A stretch of DNA of 60,732 bases from Actinomycetota bacterium (GTDB taxonomy: Bacteria > Actinomycetota > Acidimicrobiia > IMCC26256 > PALSA-610). Both the position numbers and the translations under genes were made by a program. The notes under the pieces were generated by a model. It was not told the origin of the DNA. It searched no databases and was given only the letters and a program-made list of their open reading frames with translations. Below are positions 7,386-15,571 of the stretch, piece after piece (positions within the stretch are counted from its first letter, which is position 1; each line of letters opens with the position of its first letter). Location: assembly GCA_005773635.1 (NCBI GenBank), contig SXHN01000066.1, positions 1 to 60,732 of the forward strand, written 5' to 3'.

Positions 7386-8051
7386 TCAGCCGCCAACCGC
7401 AGTTCGTAGGGCTCGCAAGTACTCGGCCCGCGCTACCTCGATGGCACCTAGCGAAGCGAGGTGATCGGTGTTCCATTGCACGTCGAACAGTTCGACGCCG
7501 CCAAGTTCGAGCAACTCACACGTCGCCCACAGCGCCACTTTCGAGGCATCGGTCACGCGATGAAACATCGATTCTCCGGCAAACAAACCCGCGATGCGTA
7601 CACCGTAAAGACCTCCGACCAGCTCACCGGCCTGGTCCCACACCTCGACGGAGTGGGCGATCCCAAGATGATGCAGATCGGTGTAGGCGCCGAGGAACGA
7701 TTCATCGATCCAGCCGTGGCTCCGGGCCTCATCGCCGCAGCCCTGCATGACGCCCACAAAGTCGCAATCGAGCGTGACGCTGAAATTGGTACGCGCCCTG
7801 CGCAGCGACCGCGACGCGTGAAATCCTTGGATCGGCATGACACCGCGAGGGTCAGGCGACCACCAACCCAGCAACCCCGACCGCCCGCTGAGGCGCATCG
7901 GAAACAATCCATGGCTGTAAGCAGCCACAAGGGTTGATGGCTCAAGATCGGCTCCGACCCCGGCCACCCCGTTGGAATCAGCCTGCAACGGGTCTGGTAG
8001 CTCCCAGACACATTCGCCGACGGCTTCCCACGGGTGATCGGCGGCGGCCAT
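7386..8051 (-). CDS. aat: Leucyl/phenylalanyl-tRNA-protein transferase
   Basis: A 221-residue aminoacyltransferase that adds Leu or Phe to N-terminal Arg/Lys of proteins and so feeds the N-degron pathway (ClpS/ClpAP). The family signatures are all present: AAYSHGLFPM, LGWWSPDPRGVMPI, SRSLRRARTNFSV, SHGWIDESFLGAYTDLH, GGLYGVRIAGLFAGESMFH and the C-terminal DVQWNTDHLASLGAIEVAR. Length is normal. ATG at 8051 is preferred; a TTG at 8066 would add five residues and neither has a strong ribosome binding site. It is divergent from the 8185-11165 operon, and the operator between them could affect both. Confidence 0.95.
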   Translation of the reverse strand: MAAADHPWEAVGECVWELPDPLQADSNGVAGVGADLEPSTLVAAYSHGLFPMRLSGRSGLLGWWSPDPRGVMPIQGFHASRSLRRARTNFSVTLDCDFVGVMQGCGDEARSHGWIDESFLGAYTDLHHLGIAHSVEVWDQAGELVGGLYGVRIAGLFAGESMFHRVTDASKVALWATCELLELGGVELFDVQWNTDHLASLGAIEVARAEYLRALRTAVGG

Positions 8052-8072
8052 GGCACATTCTTGCAAAAACGC

Positions 8073-8100
8073 TTGACATTCCTATTCTTGAGCGTATGCT
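8073..8100 (+). promoter_or_regulatory. Sigma-70-type promoter of the 8185-11165 operon
   Basis: A perfect -35 TTGACA (8073-8078), 16-base spacer and -10 TATGCT (8095-8100). It drives the membrane protein-DCC-TetR-MFS set starting at 8185, leaving a leader of about 75 bases. Confidence 0.75.
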
Positions 8101-8104
8101 CAAG
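8087..8104. promoter_or_regulatory. Palindromic operator overlapping the -10 element
   Basis: CTTGAGCGTATGCTCAAG has perfect 7-base arms around a 4-base centre and overlaps the -10 box, the right position for a repressor. Extra half-sites GCTCAA follow at 8111-8116 and 8137-8142. The likeliest ligand protein is the TetR regulator encoded in the same operon (9195-9893), whose family binds palindromes of this size; that assignment is inferred. Confidence 0.7.
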
Positions 8105-8184
8105 TCAATCGCTCAAAGCAACCGCTTAGGTCGACTGCTCAATATGCCGAAGAAATCAACACTCCCAACCAAAAAGGACACCCC

Positions 8185-8628
8185 ATGATCGCAGCATCCA
8201 GCAACTCCGGTTACCTCGTCCCGGTGTACGCCGCCTACGCATTTGCAGCCGTCGGTCTCACCGTCTGGCTCGCTCGCACACTGTTTCGCAGCGGCGCAGT
8301 CTTTCTTGAAGACGTGTTCGAAAAGCCTGAACTCGCCAACGCAGTCAATCGCCTGCTTGTCACGGGCTTCTACATGATCAACCTCGGATACGCGGCGTTC
8401 CTCCTCAAAGCCAGTTCGGTCGACTCCAGCACCGCAGCAATCGAAGTGTTGGCAAAGAAGCTAGGAATTCTCCTGCTCAGCCTCGCCGTCGTGCACTTCG
8501 TCAACGTCTCGGTGTTTTACCGATTGCGGCGCCGCAACGAATTGCGTCACATGCCTCCACCGGTTGCACCGCACCGTAGCGTCACGCCCCCTCCCGCGCC
8601 AGCTGCCCCGGCCGCATCAATGGCATAG
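8185..8628 (+). CDS. Small integral membrane protein
   Basis: A 147-residue protein with about three membrane helices (VYAAYAFAAVGLTVWLA, LVTGFYMINLGYAAFLL, LGILLLSLAVVHFVNVSVF) and a Pro/Ala-rich cytoplasmic-type tail after the last helix. AAGGA lies upstream of the ATG. No family is recognised with confidence. It is the first gene of the operon behind the 8073 promoter, followed nine bases later by a DCC-family thioredoxin-like gene, so a role in a membrane redox or transport function shared with those genes is possible but unproven. Confidence 0.75.
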   Translation: MIAASSNSGYLVPVYAAYAFAAVGLTVWLARTLFRSGAVFLEDVFEKPELANAVNRLLVTGFYMINLGYAAFLLKASSVDSSTAAIEVLAKKLGILLLSLAVVHFVNVSVFYRLRRRNELRHMPPPVAPHRSVTPPPAPAAPAASMA

Positions 8629-8637
8629 GGCGACACG

Positions 8638-9198
8638 ATGATGCAGGAATCAGTTCAACCAATGCAGAGCATCACGGTGATCTACGACGAACAGTGTGTG
8701 TTGTGCCGACGCTGCCGCCACTGGCTCGAGTTGCAACGCACCCACCTGCCCATCGAGTTTCTTGCCGCCGGTTCGCCGGCGGCAAGAAATGTCTACGGCG
8801 ACTTGCCGTGGCTCGGCGAAGATCTGGTGGTCGTCAGCGACTCCGGCGATGCCTGGGTCGGCCCCGCGGCCTTCTTGATGTGTCTATGGGCAACGGTCGA
8901 ATATCGCCCTTGGTCGTACCGGCTCAGCGGCAAAACACTGTCACCGCTTGCCGAACGCTTTTTTCATCTCGTCTCAAAACAGCGCGGTTTCATTGGTAGA
9001 AACATCAACGATGTCGACTGCGACGACGGCAGCTGCAAACATCGGTCGCCCGCAAGCCGAGTCGTTCGAGCTCGCGTCGCTACGCCTCCGCGACCTTGGA
9101 GCAACCCGGCGCCACGAACCGGTAACGGAGTGCCCACGGTGTACTCACCGCCAACCACGCCGTGGCAGCCCGCCTCTGCTGCGGAAAAGCAACGATGA
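8638..9198 (+). CDS. DCC-family (DUF393) thiol-disulfide oxidoreductase-like protein
   Basis: A 186-residue protein with the DUF393 signature near its N-terminus, IYDEQCVLCRRC, a thioredoxin-like DxxCxxC motif. Later family features are FLMCLWATVEYRPWSY and the RGFIGRNINDVDC segment. The C-terminal 40 residues are Arg/Pro-rich and not part of the domain. The start may be ATG 8638 or the later ATG 8662. Its stop overlaps the next gene's start as ATGA (9195-9198). The coding DNA contains a perfect 14-base-arm palindrome at 8758-8789, encoding FLAAGSPAAR. Confidence 0.8.
   Translation: MMQESVQPMQSITVIYDEQCVLCRRCRHWLELQRTHLPIEFLAAGSPAARNVYGDLPWLGEDLVVVSDSGDAWVGPAAFLMCLWATVEYRPWSYRLSGKTLSPLAERFFHLVSKQRGFIGRNINDVDCDDGSCKHRSPASRVVRARVATPPRPWSNPAPRTGNGVPTVYSPPTTPWQPASAAEKQR
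8758..8789. repeat. Perfect 14-bp-arm palindrome with TTCG loop inside a gene
   Basis: Arms TTTCTTGCCGCCGG (8758-8771) and CCGGCGGCAAGAAA (8776-8789) around TTCG. In RNA this is a very stable hairpin closed by a G-C pair. On either strand it is preceded by T and followed by A residues, so it is not a standard terminator. Confidence 0.9.
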
Positions 9199-9893
9199 GA
9201 GGCGCGAAGCGTGCGATGCTGGAGACAATGCCAAAGAAACTTACCGCCCCCACTTCCGCAGCCAACGGCGTCGAAACACGCGCCAAGATTATTCGAGCGG
9301 CACTCGATTGCCTCCGTAATGAAGGCATCGCAGGTACCAGCGCTCGTGCAATCGCTCGAACTGGCGACTTCAATCAAGCCTTAGTCTTTTACCACTTCGG
9401 TTCAATTGATCAGCTTCTGGTGGCAGCAAGCGTGACCGAAAGTGAACGCCGTTCGGCGCGCTACACCGAGCGGCTCGCAACCGTCACATCCTTTCCCGAA
9501 CTTGTGAAAGTTGCACGCGAACTTCACGAAGAAGAAGCTGCGGAAGGCAGCATCGTTGTGCTGACCCAGTTGCTGGCTGCTGCTGAATCATCACCCGAGC
9601 TGCGGCGCGGAGTCTTGTCTGGGTTGCAACCATGGATGGCGCTCATCGAAGGGGCAGTCGATCGGGTTACCAAGAACTCGCCACTCGCGCAAGCGCTACC
9701 CGCACGAGACCTCGCGTTCGCGATTTCATCATTGTTCATCGGCATTGAACTGATGGCAGGGCTCGACGAGCACCGCGACGCAGAACGCCGCTTGTTCGCC
9801 ACGATCGAAACGCTCAGCTATCTCGTCGATGCTCTGCTACAGATGAGCCTGCCGATTCCACCGCTGCCATCAGAACCGGCAACCGCTGAATAG
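9195..9893 (+). CDS. TetR-family transcriptional regulator
   Basis: A 232-residue repressor. The helix-turn-helix is clear: TRAKIIRAALDCLRNEGIAG, then TSARAIARTGDFNQALVFYH and FGSIDQLL. The C-terminal ligand domain is typical in length. I start it at ATG 9195, which overlaps the DCC stop as ATGA; ATG 9228 (MPKKLTAP) is a shorter alternative. It probably represses its own operon through the palindrome at 8087-8104 and thereby the MFS transporter downstream, a usual drug-efflux arrangement. The inducer is unknown. Confidence 0.88.
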   Translation: MRGAKRAMLETMPKKLTAPTSAANGVETRAKIIRAALDCLRNEGIAGTSARAIARTGDFNQALVFYHFGSIDQLLVAASVTESERRSARYTERLATVTSFPELVKVARELHEEEAAEGSIVVLTQLLAAAESSPELRRGVLSGLQPWMALIEGAVDRVTKNSPLAQALPARDLAFAISSLFIGIELMAGLDEHRDAERRLFATIETLSYLVDALLQMSLPIPPLPSEPATAE

Positions 9894-9944
9894 ACGTCAT
9901 GCCGATGGGATCTTTCATGGCCGTACAGATGCAAGAATGTTGAA

Positions 9945-11165
9945 TTGATTCAGCTATTGCGCCGAGCACTTCCGTTTGCCACCCGAGCACCGCTCACGTT
10001 GGTGGTTTCGATCCTGAGCATCCGCCTCGTCGATGAGTTTGCGTCGTTCGCACCAGCAGGAACGTTCGAATCGTTTCGCGCTGATCTCGGGCTTACGTAT
10101 CGAGAGGCCGCCACAGTTCTCGCCGCTATCGGCATTGGGGGCGTGCTCGGTGGCGGATTTTCCATCTTGGCAGATACGCGCAGCCGGCGCGTAATTGCCT
10201 CGTTCGGCGCGTTCATGTACAGCGCAGTCATGATCACATTCGCGGTCGCGCACAACTACGAAACGATGCTTGTTGCTTCGGTAGGTCTCGGAGTCGCAGC
10301 GACAGCAATGGTGGACGCCATTGAGCTGGCAATCATCGACCTCGCCGGAACGCAGCTCGAAGCCACTCTTGCGAGAATCAATGTAGCGGCGAGTGCTGGA
10401 GATTTCGTCGGGCCGGGAATGATCGCTGCGATTGCTGCGGTCGGGTGGAGTTGGCGAATTGCCTTCATCCTGACCGCGGTTGTCACTGGGCTGTATGGAA
10501 TCGTCATCGCGTCGACGAGCCTCCCATCACCCCTCCACAATCGCACTCCGCAAGACAACGCTGAGGCAATACCGCGCAGATCGATCCTCGCTATTTTGCG
10601 GCGTCGAGCGGTGTGGCAGTTCGGTGCCGCCGGCGCAATGCTGGTGGCGCTCGACGAGTCATTCTTTGCATTCACACTTGCGCTGTTCGAACGCGAACGC
10701 GGCTACAGCACGGCGGCGGCGACGCTGTTCGCAACCTCAATCGTGGTAGGCGGCCTCCTCATGTCCGTTGCACTCGCTCGCGATGTGCATCGCGTCTGGA
10801 CACCGGAGAGTCGCATGGTCACGAGCGCCTCAATCCTGGTCGTGAGCGTGTTCGGCCTGGCACTCCTCGCCCATCCCGTCTCCGCGATCTTCATGGGAAT
10901 ATCGCTGGGCGCGGCAACGATCGCTTTCTGGATCCCGTTTCAAGCTGTGGTGCTCGCAGCATTCCCAGGGCAGGCAGGAACAGCCAAAGCAATCGTTGGC
11001 GCAATCGAGATGCTTGGCTTGCTGATTCCACCATGCATCGGGTGGATCTCAGATCGCCACGGTCTCACGACGGGCCTCGTCGCTTACAGTGCTGCACCCA
11101 TCATGCTGCTGCTCTTGGTGCCACGGAATTCACCAAGCGTTGGCGCGGGAACAGCACCTGCCTAG
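9945..11165 (+). CDS. MFS transporter
   Basis: A 406-residue major facilitator with about 12 predicted helices, a helix 2-3 loop SILADTRSRRVIASFGAFMY (a variant of the MFS A-motif) and another after helix 8. A TTG at 9945 is the most upstream start with no good ribosome binding site, so the N-terminus is uncertain by a few residues. It is the last gene of the TetR-controlled operon, 51 bases after tetR, and is probably the exported or imported function that the operon controls. Substrate cannot be told from sequence. The stop overlaps the stop of the convergent acyl-CoA dehydrogenase. Confidence 0.85.
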   Translation: MIQLLRRALPFATRAPLTLVVSILSIRLVDEFASFAPAGTFESFRADLGLTYREAATVLAAIGIGGVLGGGFSILADTRSRRVIASFGAFMYSAVMITFAVAHNYETMLVASVGLGVAATAMVDAIELAIIDLAGTQLEATLARINVAASAGDFVGPGMIAAIAAVGWSWRIAFILTAVVTGLYGIVIASTSLPSPLHNRTPQDNAEAIPRRSILAILRRRAVWQFGAAGAMLVALDESFFAFTLALFERERGYSTAAATLFATSIVVGGLLMSVALARDVHRVWTPESRMVTSASILVVSVFGLALLAHPVSAIFMGISLGAATIAFWIPFQAVVLAAFPGQAGTAKAIVGAIEMLGLLIPPCIGWISDRHGLTTGLVAYSAAPIMLLLLVPRNSPSVGAGTAPA

Positions 11166-12382
11166 GCAAGTAACGCTTTGGCGATGTGTGTTATTTGGAT
11201 CTCGTCGGTACCTGCATAAATCTGCAACACCTTGGCGTCACGCGCCAATTGTTCAACTTCATACTCAGCCATATAGCCGTTGCCGCCGAAGAGTTGTACA
11301 GCTTCCAATGCGATCTCAGTTGCAGCCTGTGCGCTATACAGCTTCACTGCCGATGCCTCCGAAAGGCTCATGCCTTTGCCAGCCGCACTCATTTCGAGCG
11401 TGCGAAACACCATGTTTTCCACGTTGAGTCGCGCCACTTCCATTTTGGCCAACTTCAACTGAATGAGTTGATAGTTACCTATCGGCTGACCAAACTGCAC
11501 GCGCTCTCTCGCGTACGGAACACACAGTTCTAAACAACGCTCAATAATTCCGAGCGCCATCGCGGCCACGCCAGTGCGTTCCATCGTGAAGGTTGCCTTG
11601 CTCGCTTCGCGGCCGGCTTTTCCACCAAACGACTCAAGGGTTTCGCCCAAGAGACGGTCGTAACCAACACGCACATCATCAAGAAACAACATTCCCGTCG
11701 GCGACGAATGCATTCCCATTTTGCGCAACGGCTTGCTCTGCTCAAGCCCGGGCATCCCCGAGTCAAGTACGAATTGCACGACACGCCGCTCTGATTGCGG
11801 ATTGCCTTCATCGAGTTTGCAGATAAACACAATCGTGTCGGCGTACGGACCGTTAGTGATGAACGTCTTGGAACCATTCAGCACAAACTCATCGCCATCG
11901 AGGCGCGCAGTCGCTTGCATCGAACCGAATGCATCGCTGCCGGAGTTTGGCTCCGTAATGGCCCATGCCCCGATCTTTTCAAACGTCGCAATGTCGCGCG
12001 CCCAACGTTTGCGTTGCGCGATAGTGCCTTTGCCGTTAATCGCGGCAGCAGTCAAACCCACGCTGACGCCCATGGCAGTCACCATTCCTGGTGAGCATCG
12101 GCACAACTCGATGATGGGCAGCATCGTCATCCCGGCATTGCCACCACCCTCTGAATCGTCATCGCGGCGGCCTGATTCGCCGGCTTCTTCGCGAGCAATT
12201 CGCTTGTCGAATGACGCGGCCGCCATCGTGTCGAGCCCGAACGTCTTATACAACTTCCGCAGAATGTCGTACGGCGCCATATCGCCGTGTTCAAGTTCCT
12301 CGCGATGAGGACGGACTTCTTTTTCGACGAAATCCCGTACGGCACCGCGGATCATCTGGTGTTCTTCTGACCATTCAAACAT
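11162..12382 (-). CDS. Acyl-CoA dehydrogenase
   Basis: A 406-residue FAD enzyme that makes a 2,3-enoyl-CoA. Signatures include AWAITEPNSGSDAFG (about 139-153), GSKTFITNGPYAD (170-182), FGQPIGNYQLIQ (297-308) and GGNGYMAEYEVEQ (366-378). At the usual C-terminal catalytic position the motif is IYAGTDEIQ with Ala390 in place of Glu. A glutamate instead lies in FTMERTG (E268), where isovaleryl-CoA and long-chain dehydrogenases carry their catalytic base, suggesting a branched-chain or bulky substrate. It is a single gene, convergent with the MFS gene and divergent from miaE. Confidence 0.93.
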   Translation of the reverse strand: MFEWSEEHQMIRGAVRDFVEKEVRPHREELEHGDMAPYDILRKLYKTFGLDTMAAASFDKRIAREEAGESGRRDDDSEGGGNAGMTMLPIIELCRCSPGMVTAMGVSVGLTAAAINGKGTIAQRKRWARDIATFEKIGAWAITEPNSGSDAFGSMQATARLDGDEFVLNGSKTFITNGPYADTIVFICKLDEGNPQSERRVVQFVLDSGMPGLEQSKPLRKMGMHSSPTGMLFLDDVRVGYDRLLGETLESFGGKAGREASKATFTMERTGVAAMALGIIERCLELCVPYARERVQFGQPIGNYQLIQLKLAKMEVARLNVENMVFRTLEMSAAGKGMSLSEASAVKLYSAQAATEIALEAVQLFGGNGYMAEYEVEQLARDAKVLQIYAGTDEIQITHIAKALLA

Positions 12383-12419
12383 GGTGCGATCGTATGCCGG
12401 AGCGCATTGACTGGTCCTA

Positions 12420-13001
12420 ATGTCGGGCCTGATGCGACTTGATTTAGTTCCGACTCCCGACGGTTGGGCCGATATCGCGCTTGCCGACGTCGAAGCGCTG
12501 TTGTCCGATCATGCTCATTGCGAAAAAAAGGCCGCAACGACTGCGCTAGGCCTGATCCAACCATTCAGCGACTCACCCGAGGTTGTGATGCGACTCGTCC
12601 GCCTCGCCGAACAAGAGACCAATCATCTTCGTCGAGTCCTTGAAACGCTTCGCTCGCTCGGATTTTCGCTGCAGCGAGATCCTGGCAATTTGTATGCCGG
12701 CCTGCTGATGCGCCAGGCGAGCGATGTCGTTGATCGATGTATCGCCGCGGCATGCATTGAAGCGCGCAGCCACGAACGGCTCGAACTCCTCACGGTCGCA
12801 TTTGCATCACGCCCCGACCTCGTGCATCTGATTCCGTTCTTTCGAGAGCTCGAGGCGTGCGAAGCCGGGCATGCTCACACGTATCTTGAGATCGCCGCGA
12901 TCGTGCACGGCGAATCGACGGTGGCATCGCGTGTATCGCTGTGGCAGCAACGCGAGGCAGCCGCGATCAACGCAATACTGCCCCGAAGCGCGATTCATTA
13001 G
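12420..13001 (+). CDS. miaE: MiaE-like tRNA-(ms2io6A) hydroxylase
   Basis: A 193-residue diiron protein of the MiaE family, which hydroxylates the isopentenyl group of 2-methylthio-N6-isopentenyladenosine at tRNA position 37. The ferritin-like ligand pattern is complete: the Glu in SDHAHCEKKAA, E and H in AEQETNHL, the Glu in CIEARSHERLELL, and E and H in LEACEAGHAHTYL. W19 and YAGLLMR fit the family. The ATG at 12420 lacks a strong ribosome binding site. It overlaps the 3-prime end of the convergent protease-like gene by four bases. MiaE is best known from proteobacteria. Confidence 0.85.
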   Translation: MSGLMRLDLVPTPDGWADIALADVEALLSDHAHCEKKAATTALGLIQPFSDSPEVVMRLVRLAEQETNHLRRVLETLRSLGFSLQRDPGNLYAGLLMRQASDVVDRCIAAACIEARSHERLELLTVAFASRPDLVHLIPFFRELEACEAGHAHTYLEIAAIVHGESTVASRVSLWQQREAAAINAILPRSAIH

Positions 13002-15022
13002 TGGTGTCCAACACCAACCGACAGCGCGGCTTCAGCGTCTCGACGCTGTTTCAACACGAGATGGCAACACCACAATATGAACAGTATGAGCATGATCGCG
13101 CCGGCGATCTTGATGGCCCGCCAAGTACCAATTCGAGCCGCATCGTCAATCTGGTCGACTGATCGTTGTGAGTACGTGATGGCGAGGCTCGATTCGTTGC
13201 GTTCCAGAGCACTCACCGCATCAAGAATCGGCTGATCAGTATCGGCACCAAACAGACCAATGGATTGCCATACCGACCGATCGGCGTTCGTTGCTGCCTT
13301 GGCTGCGATCACACTGTCAACCGCACGCCCATAGGCCTGCAGCGTCTTCAGCACTCCGTCAAGCTCACCGTTACCCGCATCCTCATAGGATTTCTGAAAT
13401 GACTTCGGCAGGTCAGATTTCAGCGCTTTCAGTTTCAAATTCACCCGATCGCGCTCCGCCAACACCTTGTTCGCAGTCCCGACTGGTGATTTCACCGAAG
13501 TAAATGACCAATCCGCCATCCGTTCGCGAATGATCGCCGGAGCTGCCCATGACCCACCAAGCTCTTCAAGTTTGCGATAAGCCTTCAAAGCTGCAGTTCG
13601 ATCTTCGAGGGCGTCTCGCTGAAAGTCAGCAACGACATAATCGCGAAACAGACGTGGAGCAGTCTTCGACCCACCGACGAGCTCAAACGCGTCCAGCATG
13701 TTGCGCCAATCGAACGGTTCGGTGAGCTCGTCAGCGACACCCCGCACACCGTACGCAGCTTCATCCTCAAATGCCGATTGCACGGCTGCTGCCATCTTCT
13801 TAGGACCAATCTCATTGCTAATGGTGCGCATCACATAAAACGATGCGTTGTATCCAAACTCCTCGACGCTTTCAGAATCAGCGCCGTCGAAATCCGGGTC
13901 GGACCACTCGTTCAGAGTGACGGTGCCTTCTGACTTCAGGTCAGGTTTCGTCGGTTCGTCTTGCGTCCCACCCGAGCGTTGCACCGCCCGGCTCGCGAAG
14001 TCTTCGGCGAATCCCTCGCTTACCCACCGATCATCGAACTCTTTGCGATTGAACCAGGCATGCGCCGTTTCGTGAAGAATTACTAGCGAGTCGAGCACGT
14101 CACCGATTTCAATTGTGTTGTCTGAGGGCTGATACCAACCTGCGTAGCCATAGATATAGGGAGTCGCGGTTTCGGTGACCTGCAGCGTTCGACTCGTCGG
14201 TAGCTTGCTCCCGATGAGTTCCTCAAGCGCCGGGATACCCTTCGTGAGTTGATCAGCCACAAACTTGCCCCATTGCGGGTCGTCGGGCCAGGACCGAATC
14301 GAGATGTCATGCCCCGCAACGGTGAGCCGATCGACTGTGAGTGCATCCTCGTCGCTTGCTGTTACTGACGCAGCCCACTCATCGGGGTTCTCGATGTTCG
14401 CCGCGGTATAAACGTTCACGCCCGATTCGAATGTCTGATCCATGTCTTCCCATGTCACATCAACATCGAAGTTGTCCGGCACCCGCACCGAAACTGTTGT
14501 CAGCGATGGGTCGCCGAACGCGAAGGCGACGAACGTCATGTACGCAGGGTTGATCCGGTTCACGCCCGGCACCCGGGCACCGGACGGTGGGATGTCATAG
14601 GTGACACGGACCACCTGGGTCTGGCGGGACCGCAACGTCGGCGACAGCCTTACCTCGGCCTGCGAGTAGAAACGATTTTGACTCTTGATCGAAACCGAGA
14701 GCGGCTTTCCGTTACGGGTCGCCTGCACATTTGCAGCGTTCGCAGTCACCGCAAGGGTGACGGTATCGAAATAGTAATAGGTCAGCCCCGAGTCGGATTT
14801 GGTGTTGGTCAGCGTGAGGTCGAACGCCACATGCACAACACCCGCGGCATCGACCGTGTACACGGCATTCGACTGATACCTCAAATCACCTTCGGCAAAG
14901 ACCGGGGTCGCTCCACTACCAATGACAAGCCACAGCGAGAGCCCAACAAACGCGCCTACTCGACCCCACCGATGCCCGAAATTTCCCACTCTTCCTCCAA
15001 GAATCGTCACTGCGACAGCCAT
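12998..15022 (-). CDS. Secreted, membrane-tethered M1-like metallopeptidase homologue
   Basis: About 674 residues from the start used here. A signal-type hydrophobic segment (VGAFVGLSLWLVIGSGA) is followed by a beta-rich domain, then a gluzincin site: HETAHAWFN and, 15 residues on, the Glu of SEGFA, as in M1 peptidases but with the spacing shortened from 18 to 14 intervening residues. A helical region follows, and a C-terminal membrane helix (IAGAIMLILFILWCCHLVL) with a basic cytoplasmic tail. So the catalytic part should face outside, tethered at the C-terminus. The start is uncertain: ATG 15022 suits the signal peptide, 15088 is possible. Substrate unknown. Confidence 0.8.
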   Translation of the reverse strand: MAVAVTILGGRVGNFGHRWGRVGAFVGLSLWLVIGSGATPVFAEGDLRYQSNAVYTVDAAGVVHVAFDLTLTNTKSDSGLTYYYFDTVTLAVTANAANVQATRNGKPLSVSIKSQNRFYSQAEVRLSPTLRSRQTQVVRVTYDIPPSGARVPGVNRINPAYMTFVAFAFGDPSLTTVSVRVPDNFDVDVTWEDMDQTFESGVNVYTAANIENPDEWAASVTASDEDALTVDRLTVAGHDISIRSWPDDPQWGKFVADQLTKGIPALEELIGSKLPTSRTLQVTETATPYIYGYAGWYQPSDNTIEIGDVLDSLVILHETAHAWFNRKEFDDRWVSEGFAEDFASRAVQRSGGTQDEPTKPDLKSEGTVTLNEWSDPDFDGADSESVEEFGYNASFYVMRTISNEIGPKKMAAAVQSAFEDEAAYGVRGVADELTEPFDWRNMLDAFELVGGSKTAPRLFRDYVVADFQRDALEDRTAALKAYRKLEELGGSWAAPAIIRERMADWSFTSVKSPVGTANKVLAERDRVNLKLKALKSDLPKSFQKSYEDAGNGELDGVLKTLQAYGRAVDSVIAAKAATNADRSVWQSIGLFGADTDQPILDAVSALERNESSLAITYSQRSVDQIDDAARIGTWRAIKIAGAIMLILFILWCCHLVLKQRRDAEAALSVGVGHH

Positions 15023-15123
15023 TCTGGTTGCCAGGGTGACCGATCTCCAAGTAATCGCCCAAAAAACCACTTGGCCTGCCCACATCATCCGCCGAAACAA
15101 CCTGCGGGATGGATGGAGAGGCA

Positions 15124-15558
15124 ATGGAAGTAGAAATTCGATCGGGTCGTACTGTGCACTTGAATGCGATCGAGACGGCCGCGGCCGTACTCGGCTTGCG
15201 CCGAGAAATGGACGCAGCACAACAACGTTGGACGCTTGGCCCCTACGGCACGTTCGAGCTGGATAGTCAATTCGTGGGTCTAACGCTCAACTCCCAAACG
15301 CGGCGCGGGGATCAACGCATCGAAACCAGCGGTCGCCTCTGGAGCCCCGACGGGATGGCGGTCGTCAGCGTTTCGGTCGCCATTGAAAGCGCCCTTGCGC
15401 CCCCAACACAACTCTCCATAACCGTGTCTTCCCACTTGCCGCCAACATTCGCGCACAACCTGGTTGGCTTGCGTGCCCTCGCACACGCAGCGCTTGAAGA
15501 ACTCACTGAAGAGATCCTCTTTCACGCAGCAAACGTCCGAGCGCACGCAAGGTCGTAG
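15124..15558 (+). CDS. Hypothetical protein
   Basis: A 144-residue soluble protein with no family I recognise. The ATG at 15124 is preferred over 15109 because GGAGAGG lies just upstream. No signal peptide or membrane segment. The middle has alternating beta-type residues (LTLNSQTRRGDQRIETSGRL) and the C-terminus is helical (ALAHAALEELTEEILFHAAN). It is divergent from the M1-like gene and ends 13 bases before the stop of the convergent gltD gene. Confidence 0.6.
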   Translation: MEVEIRSGRTVHLNAIETAAAVLGLRREMDAAQQRWTLGPYGTFELDSQFVGLTLNSQTRRGDQRIETSGRLWSPDGMAVVSVSVAIESALAPPTQLSITVSSHLPPTFAHNLVGLRALAHAALEELTEEILFHAANVRAHARS

Positions 15559-15571
15559 CGACCGATCGGGT

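Noticed and set aside
7934-8188. 84-codon forward frame before the membrane protein
   Set aside because: It overlaps aat and covers the promoter and operator; no family features.
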